Assembly: GCF_900104895.1 (NCBI RefSeq)
Contig: NZ_LT629742.1
Location: 1,860,001 to 1,924,000, forward strand
Length of the DNA stretch: 64,000 nucleotides
Direction: 5' to 3'
From: Microterricola viridarii
GTDB taxonomy: Bacteria > Actinomycetota > Actinomycetes > Actinomycetales > Microbacteriaceae
In this document: positions 43,925 to 52,631 of the stretch, piece after piece
Position numbering within the stretch: the first letter of the stretch is position 1
How the letters are laid out: each line of letters starts with the position of its first letter
Notes under the pieces: model-generated
What the model was told of the DNA's origin: nothing
Databases searched by the model: none
The model's input: the letters and a program-made list of their open reading frames with translations, nothing else
Translations under genes and position numbers: made by a program

Positions 43925-45355
43925 CTACTCGACGAGCACGGGCTGGCGCTCGCGCTGCCGTTCGAGGAGGTCGGCGAGCTGGGTGCGGGACTTCGTGGAT
44001 CTTCGCCACGGCGTCTCGGCGTCGGTGCGTCCGTTCCGGAGCCAGGGTGGCGGTTTCACGTGTGGGACGCCGTCGATCATCAGGATCCGCCAGCCGCTCG
44101 TCTCAATCGTGCGGTGGTGGAACCAGCAGAGGAGGACCCCGTTGCAGACCTCGGTCTCTCCGCCGTCTCGGTACGCGATCACGTGGTGGATCTCCGACCA
44201 GGCCGCCGGGATGGAGCAGCCGGGGATGATGCAGCCGCCGTCGCGGAGGCTGATCGCCCGCCGCTGCTGGGCGTTGAACACCCGGTCGGTGCTGCTCAGG
44301 CTGACCAGGCGCCCGTCGCCGTCGATCAGCACGTGCTGCTGCCCGCCCGCACACACGAACTGCTCGACCGCCCGCAGGGAGATCGGGGCCTCGCAGCCCT
44401 CGATGAAGCCGGCGCCGCTGCCGGCGGCGAGGTCGGCCTGCCGCACGGAGACGAGCACGGTCGGGGCGGCCCCGCCCATCGTCGGGGCCGCGGCACTGCG
44501 GGCGGCGCCGTCGATCAGGCTGGCGAAGACGTCGTGGCGGGCCTGCGCGGTCGCCCGCGGATCCTTCGGCTGGTCCGGGTCGGCATCGTTGAAGGTGGGC
44601 TTCGAGCGCGGGCTCAGGTAGGCGTTCAGCAGGGTCTCGAACTTCGCGTCGACCTCCGGCAGCAGCGCCATCTTGCGGTGCACGAGGCCGTCCCGGGTGA
44701 GCCCGCCGCTGATGCCGCGGGCGGCCATGGCCCGCTCCTCGGCCGGGATGCTGCCGTCCTCGTCGAGGACGTTCTCCCAGACGCGGGCCTGGCCGCGGAC
44801 CTCGTCGGCCGCGAACGGCAGCGCGGACTCGAGGGTGGGGCCGGTGGCGGCGGCGACGAGGGCGGTCTCGGCGAGCTCGACGTTGAGGTCGCCGACCCGG
44901 CCCCGGATCGGGTCCAGGGTGTCGACGATGGCCAGGGCGCTGTCGTAGCCGAGCGAACCGGCACGGAGGCCCTCGGCGACCTGCTCGAAGCGGGCGGGCA
45001 TCGTGTCGCCGGTGAGTGCGACCCGTGCGCGGGTCGCCGCCCCGAGCCGCATCCGCTGGGTGATCGTCCGCTCGGACGCGAGCGTGGTCCGGGCGAGGAG
45101 TTCGACCCCGTTGCGGCAGCCCTTCTTGGCCGAGAGGCGGTCGTCGCCGAGCTCGCGGCGGGAGCGGGCGCCGACCTCGCCGGCCAGGCGCACCCGCCAG
45201 GAATCGACCAGCATGCCGACCCTCTCTATGGCAGCCGTCAGCTGCAGGAGCGGGTCGTCGTGCAGCAGCCGTTCGTCCACCCCGGCCAGCGCCTCGGCCA
45301 GCCCGAGGTGGGCGGCGGCGACCTCTTCTGTGGCTTCCGGGATGGCTGTTCGCAT
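43925..45355 (-). CDS. DUF222/HNH endonuclease-domain protein
   Basis: A 476-residue protein of the actinobacterial DUF222 (13E12-type) group. The N-terminal DUF222 region covers most of the length (VDSWRVRLAGEVGARSRRELG, then AKKGCRNGVELLARTT). The C-terminal HNH nuclease motif reads RDGGCIIPGC, then WSEIHHVIAYRDGG, then CNGVLLCWFHH, with the zinc-ribbon Cys and catalytic His present. Such genes occur in many copies in Microbacteriaceae genomes; their biological role is unsettled, and some are linked to mobile elements. The ATG lies six bases after TAGAAT. Confidence 0.88.
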   Translation of the reverse strand: MRTAIPEATEEVAAAHLGLAEALAGVDERLLHDDPLLQLTAAIERVGMLVDSWRVRLAGEVGARSRRELGDDRLSAKKGCRNGVELLARTTLASERTITQRMRLGAATRARVALTGDTMPARFEQVAEGLRAGSLGYDSALAIVDTLDPIRGRVGDLNVELAETALVAAATGPTLESALPFAADEVRGQARVWENVLDEDGSIPAEERAMAARGISGGLTRDGLVHRKMALLPEVDAKFETLLNAYLSPRSKPTFNDADPDQPKDPRATAQARHDVFASLIDGAARSAAAPTMGGAAPTVLVSVRQADLAAGSGAGFIEGCEAPISLRAVEQFVCAGGQQHVLIDGDGRLVSLSSTDRVFNAQQRRAISLRDGGCIIPGCSIPAAWSEIHHVIAYRDGGETEVCNGVLLCWFHHRTIETSGWRILMIDGVPHVKPPPWLRNGRTDAETPWRRSTKSRTQLADLLERQRERQPVLVE

Positions 45356-45361
45356 ACCACA

Positions 45362-45367
45362 ATTCTA
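45362..45367 (-). promoter_or_regulatory. -10 box, leaderless start of the DUF222/HNH gene
   Basis: On the minus strand TAGAAT, six bases, ATG at 45355. Confidence 0.6.
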
Positions 45368-45463
45368 CGGAAGAATGGGTGCCCCAAACGGATTAAATCC
45401 CTGATGTGGATAACTTTTCGGCGTGTCAGTGGGGTGCGGTAGCGTCGGAAGTGGCACCGTGTT

Positions 45464-45587
45464 CGGGCTGGAAACCGGGCTTCGGTCGCTCGTACCTCGC
45501 TCCCTCAGCCGACGTGGGGAGAGGTGCGCGGGAGATGCACGCTGGCTGGAGGGAGTGCCAGCGACCGAAGCCCTGACACGGCGTGAG
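45464..45587. repeat. dispersed palindromic repeat, full copy D
   Basis: Left arm GGGCTGGAAACCGGGCTTCG, then TCGCTCGTACCTCGCTCCC and TCAGCCGACGTGGGG. The right arm from about 45539 has GCTGGCTGGAGGGAGTGCCA and GCGACCGAAGCCCTGACACG. The arms are imperfect reverse complements. It sits in the 492-bp gene-free stretch 45356-45847. Confidence 0.75.
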
Positions 45588-45636
45588 GCTGGCGACGGTC
45601 GCGGAAGACTCAACCAGCGGTGTTCATCCGGGTGGT

Positions 45637-45700
45637 CGGGCTGGAAACCGGGCTTCGGTCGCTCGTTCCTCGCTCCCTCAGCCGACGTGGAGAGAGGGGC
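45637..45700. repeat. dispersed palindromic repeat, left-half copy E
   Basis: Repeats the left arm of copy D almost base for base (GGGCTGGAAACCGGGCTTCG onward to GCCGACGTGGAGAG) about 170 bp later in the same gap, without its right arm. Confidence 0.75.
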
Positions 45701-45776
45701 CCGGCGCGACGTGGGCCGAGGCGCCTGTCGGCGTGGGCGCGGGGAGGGGAGCTCGGTAGGCGTGGGCGCGGGGGTG

Positions 45777-45866
45777 GGCCGCGCCGGCAACGGGGCCCGG
45801 CCGGCGGGCCGCGCCGGCTACGTGGCCCGGCCGACGGGCCGCGCCGGCTAGGCGGCCCGAACGGCG
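45777..45866. repeat. 30-bp tandem repeat overlapping the end of the ABC-F gene
   Basis: Three 30-bp units beginning GGGCCGCGCCGGC at 45777, 45807 and 45837. The last unit contains the stop codon and final codons of the minus-strand ABC-F gene (stop at 45848-45850), so the gene's 3' end appears to have been copied outward. Confidence 0.75.
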
Positions 45867-47440
45867 ACCGCGCTGGGAGCGGCGGCATCCGCCCCGAACA
45901 CCAGGTAGCGGTTGGCGATCTTCTCGCTGAAGAAGCGGTCGTGGCTGACGGTGACGATGGCGCCGGGGAAGTGCACGAGGGCGCGCTCCATCACCTGGGT
46001 GCTGGACATGTCGAGGTGGTTCGTCGGCTCGTCCAGCAACAGCACGGAGGCGCCGGAGAGCAGGCACTGCGCCATCGCGACGCGGGCCCGCTGGCCGCCG
46101 GAGAGGGCGCCGATCTTCTGCTTGAGGTCGGCCTCGGAGAACTGGAACATGGCGAGGAACCGATTGACCGACTTGCGGGTGGCGGAGAAGGCGAGGCTGC
46201 CGGGCAGGGCGTTCACGGCGTGGCTGACGGTGTCCTCCGGGTCGAGCTCGTCGAGCATCTGGTTGTAGGAGACGATGCTGACGCCGCCGGCCCAGTTGAC
46301 CTTGCCGGCATCCGCCCTCTCCTCGCCGGTGAGCACCTTGAGCAGGGTGGACTTGCCGCTGCCGTTCGCGCCCAGCACGACGTAGCGGTTGCCGCGGCGG
46401 ATCTCGAAGCTCAGGTCCTCGAACAGGGTGCGGTCGCCGTAGGACTTGCCGATGCCCTCCACCCGGCAGAGCACGTCCTTCACATGCAGGGCGCGGTAGA
46501 TCTCGGTGATGATCTCGTCGACGGGGCGCGGGGCGCGCGACTTCTTGACGGATGCCAGCTTCCGATCGAGCCCCTTGCTGCCTGCCTTCGCGGCCTCCCG
46601 CCGGTCGGCGATGCCCTCGGACTCGAAGGCGAGCAGCTCGGATTCGTGGACGAACTGGGACTGCAGGTTCTTCAGGCGGAACTGCTTCTGCACGACGTAC
46701 TCGCCGAAGTTACCCGGGTACTCGTGCAGGTGGAAGTTCTCCAGCTCGATGATGCGGGTGACCACCGAGTCCAGGAACTTGCGGTCGTGCGAGACGATGA
46801 TCGCCGCGCCGCGGAAGTCGCGGAACCAGGATTCCAGCCACTCCACGCCGGCGACGTCGAGGAAGTTCGTCGGCTCGTCCAGCAGCAGCACGTCGGGGCG
46901 CTCGAGCAAGATCTTGGCCAGCGCAGCGCGGTTGCGCCAGCCGCCGGAGAGCTGGTCGATCGGGCTGGTGCGGTGTGCCTCGTTGAAGCCGAGGGTGGTG
47001 AGCGCAGTGTCGATGTGGCGCTTGTAGTCCCAGCCGTCGACGTGGTCCATCTGCTCGAACAGCGCGGCCTGCCGGTGGATCAGGCGATCGAGCTCCGCGG
47101 CATCCGGCCCGGCGGCGATGGCGGCGTCGATCTCGGCCAGCTCGGCCTCGATCTCGGCCACGTGCGCGAACAGGCCGTCCAGAACCTCGAGGATGGTGGC
47201 GCTGCCGTCCAGCTCGGAGAACTGCGAGAAGTAGCCGATCTTCACGCCCTGCTCGAGCGTGACGGTGCCGGTGTCCGGGGTCACCTGCTCGAGGATGAGC
47301 TTGAGGATGGTGGACTTGCCGGAGCCGTTCTTGCCGATCAGGCCGATTCGCTCCCCGGTGTCCAGGCGGAGGAAGGCCTCGCGCAGGATCTGGGTGTTCT
47401 CCAAGCGGACGGCAACATCGTGCAGCCTGATCAGGCTCAT
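45848..47440 (-). CDS. ABC-F family ATPase
   Basis: A 530-residue soluble protein with two ABC domains and no membrane segments. Domain 1 has GKNGSGKSTILKL, LSGGWRNRAALAKILL and LLLDEPTNFLD; domain 2 has GANGSGKSTLLKV, LSGGQRARVAMAQCLL and LLLDEPTNHLD. The interdomain linker is basic and helical, as in ABC-F proteins that bind the ribosomal E site. The Uup/EttA/Vga-type subgroup cannot be settled by eye, so antibiotic resistance should not be assumed. Its 3' end lies in the 30-bp tandem repeat. GGAG lies eight bases before the ATG. Confidence 0.88.
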   Translation of the reverse strand: MSLIRLHDVAVRLENTQILREAFLRLDTGERIGLIGKNGSGKSTILKLILEQVTPDTGTVTLEQGVKIGYFSQFSELDGSATILEVLDGLFAHVAEIEAELAEIDAAIAAGPDAAELDRLIHRQAALFEQMDHVDGWDYKRHIDTALTTLGFNEAHRTSPIDQLSGGWRNRAALAKILLERPDVLLLDEPTNFLDVAGVEWLESWFRDFRGAAIIVSHDRKFLDSVVTRIIELENFHLHEYPGNFGEYVVQKQFRLKNLQSQFVHESELLAFESEGIADRREAAKAGSKGLDRKLASVKKSRAPRPVDEIITEIYRALHVKDVLCRVEGIGKSYGDRTLFEDLSFEIRRGNRYVVLGANGSGKSTLLKVLTGEERADAGKVNWAGGVSIVSYNQMLDELDPEDTVSHAVNALPGSLAFSATRKSVNRFLAMFQFSEADLKQKIGALSGGQRARVAMAQCLLSGASVLLLDEPTNHLDMSSTQVMERALVHFPGAIVTVSHDRFFSEKIANRYLVFGADAAAPSAVAVRAA

Positions 47441-47532
47441 GCGGGGGCTCCAGCAGTTGGGGCGCGCGGTCTGGCCGCGCAGAAAAGGTCGCCTTCGACT
47501 CTAGACGCGCGAGACAGCCCCGTTCGCCAGTC

Positions 47533-48237
47533 CTAGCCCTCCGCGCCAGCGCCGAGTCCCCAGAAGGAGCCGCTCAGGCCGACACTGCGGAAGTAGTCGG
47601 CGGCCTGTGTGGGCTCCCGGCGCTCGTACGGCGTGTCCAGGCGCCCGTCGTACCAGTGGGCGGCGAGGCGCCAGAGAGTGGTCAGCGAGAGCACGGAGCC
47701 GCGGGTGTTGCCGGTGCGCTCCAGCCAGTGGGCGATGCACTGCTCGGAGCAGAAGATCTGCTGGTTGGCGCAGGCGTGGGCGGCATCCGGCCAGATCCGG
47801 TCGACCGGCACGAGGAAGTGGGCGAGCTGATCGCCGACCGGCGGGGCCTCGTTCGTGACCGTCCAGGCGTGGGCGGTGGAACAGGCCGGGCAGGTGGTGG
47901 CGACGAGCACCGCGGGGGAGCCGGGAACCAGGTTCGGGATCGCGAAGGCGTCCCAGGCGCAGCCGCCCCACCAGAGGGTGCGCGGTCCCATCACCGAGAA
48001 GCGGAAGGAGCGGGTGGCGAAGGGGTGTGCCAGCACGACCTCGCCGCCGTCCAGCACGACGTGGTGGGCATCGGCGAGCTCGGCCAGTGCCCCCTCGTAC
48101 TCGGCCGGGGTCAGGCCGAATTCGGCGGCGAGCGCGTCGCGGGTCTGCAGGGTGCCGTGTTCGGCGAGCTGCATGTAGATCGCGTGGCGGAGGCGTTCGG
48201 CGCGGGGGCTGATCGGCATGGCGGTCTCCTTCGGCAT
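47533..48237 (-). CDS. organomercurial lyase (MerB)-like protein
   Basis: A 234-residue MerB-fold protein. An N-terminal winged-helix-like region (LRHAIYMQLAEHGTLQTRDALAAEFG) precedes WWGGCAWDAFAIP, which provides the Cys and the Asp three residues later that MerB uses. FCSEQCIAHWLE supplies the second catalytic Cys, and TTCPACS adds another Cys pair. No merA, merR or merT gene is nearby, so a mercury function is not assured; MerB-like paralogues exist outside mer operons. Two in-frame ATGs (48237, 48219) each have their own AAGGAG because of an 18-bp duplication. Confidence 0.8.
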   Translation of the reverse strand: MPKETAMPISPRAERLRHAIYMQLAEHGTLQTRDALAAEFGLTPAEYEGALAELADAHHVVLDGGEVVLAHPFATRSFRFSVMGPRTLWWGGCAWDAFAIPNLVPGSPAVLVATTCPACSTAHAWTVTNEAPPVGDQLAHFLVPVDRIWPDAAHACANQQIFCSEQCIAHWLERTGNTRGSVLSLTTLWRLAAHWYDGRLDTPYERREPTQAADYFRSVGLSGSFWGLGAGAEG

Positions 48238-48251
48238 GGCGGTCTCCTTCG
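48216..48251 (-). repeat. 18-bp duplication of ribosome binding site and start codon
   Basis: On the minus strand CGAAGGAGACCGCCATGC occurs twice back to back (48251-48234 and 48233-48216). Each copy carries AAGGAG and an in-frame ATG of the MerB-like gene. Confidence 0.9.
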
Positions 48252-48264
48252 TGTGGGGGTGTGC

Positions 48265-49197
48265 TCAGCGCCGCAGCCGGGCGCGCTCGGCAAGGCGGTC
48301 GGTCGCCGCGTCCTCGATGACGGCGGCGATGCGACGGATGCCGGGTTCGGCGGCGGAGGGGGCGCGGACGGCAATGGCGATGCTGCGCTCGATTGCGGCA
48401 TCCGGGCGGACCAGCTCGACGCCGTCCGGCACCCGGTCGACGGTGAGGTCCGGGACGAGCGCGACGCCCATGCCGGCGGCGACCATCTCGAGCTGCACGC
48501 CGAAGTCCAGGGACTCGGCGACGACGCGCGGGCGAAAGCCGGCCAGCCCGCAGGCCCGTTCGACCATGTCGGCGCAGGTGTAGCCGGCGGCGGGGACAAC
48601 CCACGGGTGCGCGGCGTAGTCCTCCAGCCGCGTCGAGGGCGGTGCGGCATCCGGACCCCCGGAGCGGCGCACCGCGAGCCAGACGGGCTCCCGCCCGATG
48701 GTGCGGGTCGTCACCCCGCGCGGCAGCTCGCGCGGCACATTCGAGTAGGCGTGGATGAGGGCGAGGTCGACCGCGCCCGTGTGCAGCGCGGCGAGTGCCT
48801 CGTCGGGCTCGTCGGTGCGGACCCGGAGGTCGAGCGCCGAATCCCCCTCGGTGATGAGCCTGCGGCAGGCGTCGGCGAGGATCGTGCGGGCGGCGGAGGG
48901 GAAGGCGCACAGGGTGTAGCGGCCAACCGTGCCGCTGCGGAGGGCGTCCAGCTCCAGCTCGGCGAGGGTGATCCGGTCGAGGATCTCGTGCCCGTGCGCC
49001 GCCAGCGCCCGGCCGGCCGCGGTGAGGGCGACGCGGCGGCCCTGGCGCTCGGTCAGCTGCATGCCGAGTTCGCGCTCGAGCGCGCTCAGCTGCATCGAGA
49101 CGCCGGGGGCGGTGAGGCTGAGTTCCTCCGCGACGGCCGCGATAGTGCCCAGCCGCTCGAGGGCGGAGAGCATCCGGAGCTTGCGGACGTCGATCAC
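48265..49197 (-). CDS. LysR-type transcriptional regulator
   Basis: A 310-residue LTTR. The N-terminal winged helix reads RKLRMLSALERLGTIAAVAEELSLTAPGVSMQLSALERELG (split at the turn: TIAAVAEEL, then SAPG-type recognition helix), followed by a periplasmic-binding-protein-like effector domain (about residues 90-300). The gene is divergent from an EamA-type exporter gene; the 84-bp gap is AT-rich with a dyad, the usual LysR arrangement, so that exporter is the probable target. GTG 49197 has GGGAGGGG upstream. The effector molecule is unknown. Confidence 0.9.
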   Translation of the reverse strand: MIDVRKLRMLSALERLGTIAAVAEELSLTAPGVSMQLSALERELGMQLTERQGRRVALTAAGRALAAHGHEILDRITLAELELDALRSGTVGRYTLCAFPSAARTILADACRRLITEGDSALDLRVRTDEPDEALAALHTGAVDLALIHAYSNVPRELPRGVTTRTIGREPVWLAVRRSGGPDAAPPSTRLEDYAAHPWVVPAAGYTCADMVERACGLAGFRPRVVAESLDFGVQLEMVAAGMGVALVPDLTVDRVPDGVELVRPDAAIERSIAIAVRAPSAAEPGIRRIAAVIEDAATDRLAERARLRR

Positions 49198-49237
49198 GGC
49201 ACCCCTCCCATAAGCATTGCTGAGGTATTAAGTCAGA

Positions 49238-49250
49238 ACAATTCAATTGT
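49238..49250. promoter_or_regulatory. dyad in the LysR/EamA divergent promoter
   Basis: ACAAT-TCA-ATTGT inside an unusually AT-rich stretch of the divergent gap. It may be part of the LysR operator. Confidence 0.4.
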
Positions 49251-49281
49251 GCTGCCGTGTTCAGTTTGCCAGCATGGGGCC

Positions 49282-50229
49282 ATGAAGGTCAACGCCCCCG
49301 GGGGTCATCGCGCACTGTTCGCCGGTCTGCTCGTCGTCGTGCTCTGGGCAAGCGCCTTCCCGGCGATCCGGGTGGCCGCGCCGGAGCTCGGCGTGATCGG
49401 GTTGTCCTTCGCCCGCCTGCTGGTCGCCACGCTCGCCCTGCTCGTGTTCGCCGCGCTCGCCCGGGCCCGGATGCCGCGCGCCCGCGACCTCGGCTGGATC
49501 GCCGCCTGCGGCTTCTTCGGGATGACGGCGTACCAGCTGCTGCTCAACTGGGGCGAGCTGCACGTCCCGGCCGGCACGGCGAGCATCATCGTCGCGGCGG
49601 CGCCCCTCGTCTCGGTCGCGGTCGCCCGGCTGCTCTTCAGCGAGCGGATCAGCGCGGTGACGATCGTGGGCAGCGCCATCGCGCTCGCCGGGGTCGCCTT
49701 CGTCTGCCTGGCCCGGGCGGGCGTCTCGCTGTCGGCATCCGTCTGGATCGTCGTCGCCGCCATGGTGGTGCAGGGCGTGTACCACCCGCTGCAACGGCCG
49801 TTGCTGCAGCGGTACACGAGTGTGGAGGTCGCCTGTTACGCCATGGTGGCGGGAACCGTCATGACGCTGCCGTTCGTGCCGCTCGGCTGGGAGGAGATGC
49901 TCGGTGCGGGGGCCGGGCCGTGGCTGGCCGCTGTGTACCTCGGCCTGCTGCCTTCCGCGCTCGGCTTCGTGCTCTGGGCGTACGCCGTCGCCCGCATGCC
50001 GGTGGCGGTCTCCACCTCGCTGCTCTACCTGGTGCCGCCCGTCGCGGTGCTGATCGCGTGGCTGTGGCTCGGCGAGCTGCCGATCCCCGCCGAGCTGCTG
50101 GGCGGCGCCGTGGTCATCCTGGGCGTGCTGATCATCGCCCGGGCGCCGAGGCCGGCGCCGAGGCCGGCCGCCGCAGCCCCGGCCGCTAGCGGGTCGACAA
50201 CGAGTACTCGCCCCCGGCGCAGCCCGTGA
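49282..50229 (+). CDS. EamA/DMT-family transporter
   Basis: A 315-residue drug/metabolite transporter with two EamA repeats and about ten helices: LLVVVLWASAFPAIRVAAPEL at the start, WGELHVPAGTASIIVAAAPL in the first repeat and PPVAVLIAWLWLGE in the second. The C-terminus is a Pro/Ala/Arg-rich tail. Family members export amino acids or other metabolites; control by the divergent LysR regulator is inferred. ATG 49282 is used; the frame stays open far upstream but only as a shadow of the minus-strand genes. The last 44 bases overlap the convergent GH5 gene. Confidence 0.9.
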   Translation: MKVNAPGGHRALFAGLLVVVLWASAFPAIRVAAPELGVIGLSFARLLVATLALLVFAALARARMPRARDLGWIAACGFFGMTAYQLLLNWGELHVPAGTASIIVAAAPLVSVAVARLLFSERISAVTIVGSAIALAGVAFVCLARAGVSLSASVWIVVAAMVVQGVYHPLQRPLLQRYTSVEVACYAMVAGTVMTLPFVPLGWEEMLGAGAGPWLAAVYLGLLPSALGFVLWAYAVARMPVAVSTSLLYLVPPVAVLIAWLWLGELPIPAELLGGAVVILGVLIIARAPRPAPRPAAAAPAASGSTTSTRPRRSP

Positions 50230-52516
50230 CAATCCAACCGCCGGGCACCGCGGTCGCCTCGATATCCGTGATGCCCGTCGCCTCGACCGCGGGCTCGGCC
50301 GTGCCAGGCACCCAGACGCGCAGGCCGCAGCTGCGCGCGTCGGTGCGGCCGGCCAGTTGGACGGCCGCACCCTCCGCCTCAAGCGCGGTGAGCGTGCCGG
50401 GCGCCTGCTGCGGGTAGGCCCGGCTCAAGACCTCGAGCAGGTCCGCCTTGGGCGGCGCATCCCCGCCGGTCGCGCAGTCCTGCATCATCAGGGCGTTGCC
50501 GAACTCCTGGATGCCGTTCTGCGGGTCGCCGCAGGCCTGCTTCCACACCCAGTAGGCGCTGCCGAGCAGGTGGGCGTCCTCGGCATCCGCATAGCGGGTC
50601 AGCCGGGCCAGCACGTCGGCGTCCTCGCCCCAGTAGCCGTACTCGCCCGACCAGAGCGGGGCGTCGTACTCGGCGGCGACGCGCTGGGCCAGGTCGAACT
50701 GGCGCTCCAGGCCGACGATCGGGGGGATGCCGAGGCTGCGGTCCATGGTGATCGACTCGGCGTACAGGTGTGGGGAGAAGACGATGTTGCGGTCTGTCGT
50801 GAAGCCGGCGGACGGGCCGGTGTCGAAGCCGAGGCCTGACCAGAAGATGCTCGGCTCGACGAACACGATCTGCGGGGCGCCGGCCGCGCGGATCTGCTCG
50901 ATCGCCTTCCCGTAGAAGGCGCCGAGCATGTGCGAGGTCGTCACGGGCGCCGTCTCGCCGAACCCCGGCTCGTTGAGCAGATCGAAGCCGGCCACCATCG
51001 GCTCGTCGCGGAACTCTGCGGCCAGCGTGCCCCACGTCTCGGCGAGGGCGCTCTGCACGCCGTCGGTGTCGAAATAGAAGTTCTGGAACGCCCGGTTGCC
51101 GGCGGGGGAGATATCGCGGCCGGTGAACTGGCAGCGCGGTGCGGCATCCGTGATCGTCGCCCACTCCGGTGCGCCGTCATAGCCCCACATGGTCTCGGTG
51201 CCCGGCCGGCACGCGGTGCCCTCTGCGGTGGCGCCGTTCCACCAGCCGTCCTGGTGCATGTCGAGCACGGTGTAGATGCCGTTGTCGGCCGCCCAGCCCA
51301 CCGCGTCACGGATCTGCGCGAGGTACGCGGGGTCGAGGGTGCCGCGCTCGGGCTCGAGAGCCGACCAGGAGATGTTCAAGCGGGACACGGTGAAGCCGTA
51401 CTCCGCCATCCCGGCGAAGTCGGCCTCCGTCAGCGGGGTGGTCGCCGGCACCTCGGGGCGCGGTTGGTAGAAGTCGACGAGGTTGTTCACGTTCACCCCG
51501 CGCAGCAAGACCTGGTTGCCGGCTCCGTCAGCGATGGCGGATGCCTCGGCACGCAGCATCCCGGCCGGCGGTGTCGCCTCGGCGCTCGCCGCAGACGCTG
51601 TGCCCACGCTCGGCAGCACCAGCGATGCGGCCAGTGCGAGCACAGCGACCGAGGCGGCGGCGATCAGCGGGACCCGGGACGAGCGCGCCGCGCCGACCCG
51701 GTCGGTGACGACGGCGCCGATGCCCACCGCCCAGCCGGCGCAGGCGCCGAAGGCGAGCCCGTCGGCGACCGCGATGTAGGCGGCCATCAGCGGCCACATG
51801 TCTCCGGCGAAGCCGCCGTCCGCGATCAGCCCGATCGTGGCCTGCACGACGCCGACCAGCCCGCCGGCGAGGAGCGCGGCCAGCCAGCCGCCCAGCACGC
51901 CGGGCACCCGCGTGCGCATCCAGCGCAGGCAGAGGGCCGTGGCGGCGGCGATGAGCAGCATGGCGACGATCACCGAGAGGATGCCGCGGTCGGGGCGCGC
52001 CGCGGGGATGCCGGGGGCGTACACGGCACCGGTCCACCACAGCCCGGCCAGCAGCGGGGCGAGCGCGGCGAACAGCACAGCGGGCGGCCAGACCAGGCCG
52101 GGCGCGAGGGTGCGGGGCTTGCGCGGGCCGCCGAACAGACGGGTGAGCGCGGCGACGATGAGCGCCGCGGGGATCGCCTTGCCGGCGACGAAGCCGGCCG
52201 CGTAGCCGGCGGCGGCCAGGTCCCCGGTCATGACGAGCGTCGTGGCGGCCTGGGCCAGGAGCACCGCCAGCACGATGCCGGCGGTGTGCGTCCAGAAGCG
52301 CTCACCGGCGCGCGCGGTGGCCCACCAGAGCACGCCGAGCAGCACCGGCACGAACACCAGGTATGGCGCGAACGTCCACGCGCCGGCGGCGAGCGAGGGG
52401 AGCGCCCCCGACCAGCCCACCAGCGCGAGCAGGCCCGTCGGATCGGCGGCGGCCTGGAGCGCCACCAGTGCCAGCATGGTTGACAGGGCGACTACGGGAC
52501 GTCGAACCGATTTCAT
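50186..52516 (-). CDS. membrane-anchored GH5 endoglycoceramidase-like glycosidase
   Basis: A 776-residue protein with two parts. Residues 1 to about 310 form roughly nine or ten membrane helices with short loops. From about residue 325 a GH5 glycosidase domain follows: LLRGVNVNNLVDF, YTVLDMHQDGWW, DLLNEPGFGE (acid/base Glu516) and WSGEYGYWG (nucleophile Glu625), then a small beta C-terminal domain. DMHQD plus NEPG resembles endoglycoceramidase and steryl-glucosidase relatives, which act on glycolipids; plant-type cellulase activity is an alternative. ATG 52516 has GGAG five bases upstream. The active domain should face outward. Confidence 0.85.
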   Translation of the reverse strand: MKSVRRPVVALSTMLALVALQAAADPTGLLALVGWSGALPSLAAGAWTFAPYLVFVPVLLGVLWWATARAGERFWTHTAGIVLAVLLAQAATTLVMTGDLAAAGYAAGFVAGKAIPAALIVAALTRLFGGPRKPRTLAPGLVWPPAVLFAALAPLLAGLWWTGAVYAPGIPAARPDRGILSVIVAMLLIAAATALCLRWMRTRVPGVLGGWLAALLAGGLVGVVQATIGLIADGGFAGDMWPLMAAYIAVADGLAFGACAGWAVGIGAVVTDRVGAARSSRVPLIAAASVAVLALAASLVLPSVGTASAASAEATPPAGMLRAEASAIADGAGNQVLLRGVNVNNLVDFYQPRPEVPATTPLTEADFAGMAEYGFTVSRLNISWSALEPERGTLDPAYLAQIRDAVGWAADNGIYTVLDMHQDGWWNGATAEGTACRPGTETMWGYDGAPEWATITDAAPRCQFTGRDISPAGNRAFQNFYFDTDGVQSALAETWGTLAAEFRDEPMVAGFDLLNEPGFGETAPVTTSHMLGAFYGKAIEQIRAAGAPQIVFVEPSIFWSGLGFDTGPSAGFTTDRNIVFSPHLYAESITMDRSLGIPPIVGLERQFDLAQRVAAEYDAPLWSGEYGYWGEDADVLARLTRYADAEDAHLLGSAYWVWKQACGDPQNGIQEFGNALMMQDCATGGDAPPKADLLEVLSRAYPQQAPGTLTALEAEGAAVQLAGRTDARSCGLRVWVPGTAEPAVEATGITDIEATAVPGGWIVTGCAGGEYSLSTR

Positions 52517-52631
52517 GACACTCCATCGTGACAAGCTTCTGGTGGCGGGACAGCCCGTTCAGCATCAGCCACACGCTCGCGCGTGTCAAATCCAAGCGGT
52601 GCTCGGGTTTATCGGGCGGATGCCCGTTGGA

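Noticed and set aside
43925-45355. DUF222/HNH protein as evidence of a restriction or intron mobile element
   Set aside because: Such genes are abundant in this lineage; no methylase, intron structure or flanking repeats specific to it were seen.
45423-45851. Plus-strand open frame in the gap before the ABC-F gene
   Set aside because: It is made of the dispersed palindrome copies and the 30-bp repeat; no ribosome binding site or protein-like composition.
45848-47440. Antibiotic-resistance ABC-F gene
   Set aside because: ABC-F subgroups cannot be told apart by eye and many are housekeeping; no resistance gene context is present.
47533-48237. Mercury-resistance (mer) operon
   Set aside because: Only a MerB-like gene is present; no merA, merR or transport genes lie within several kilobases.
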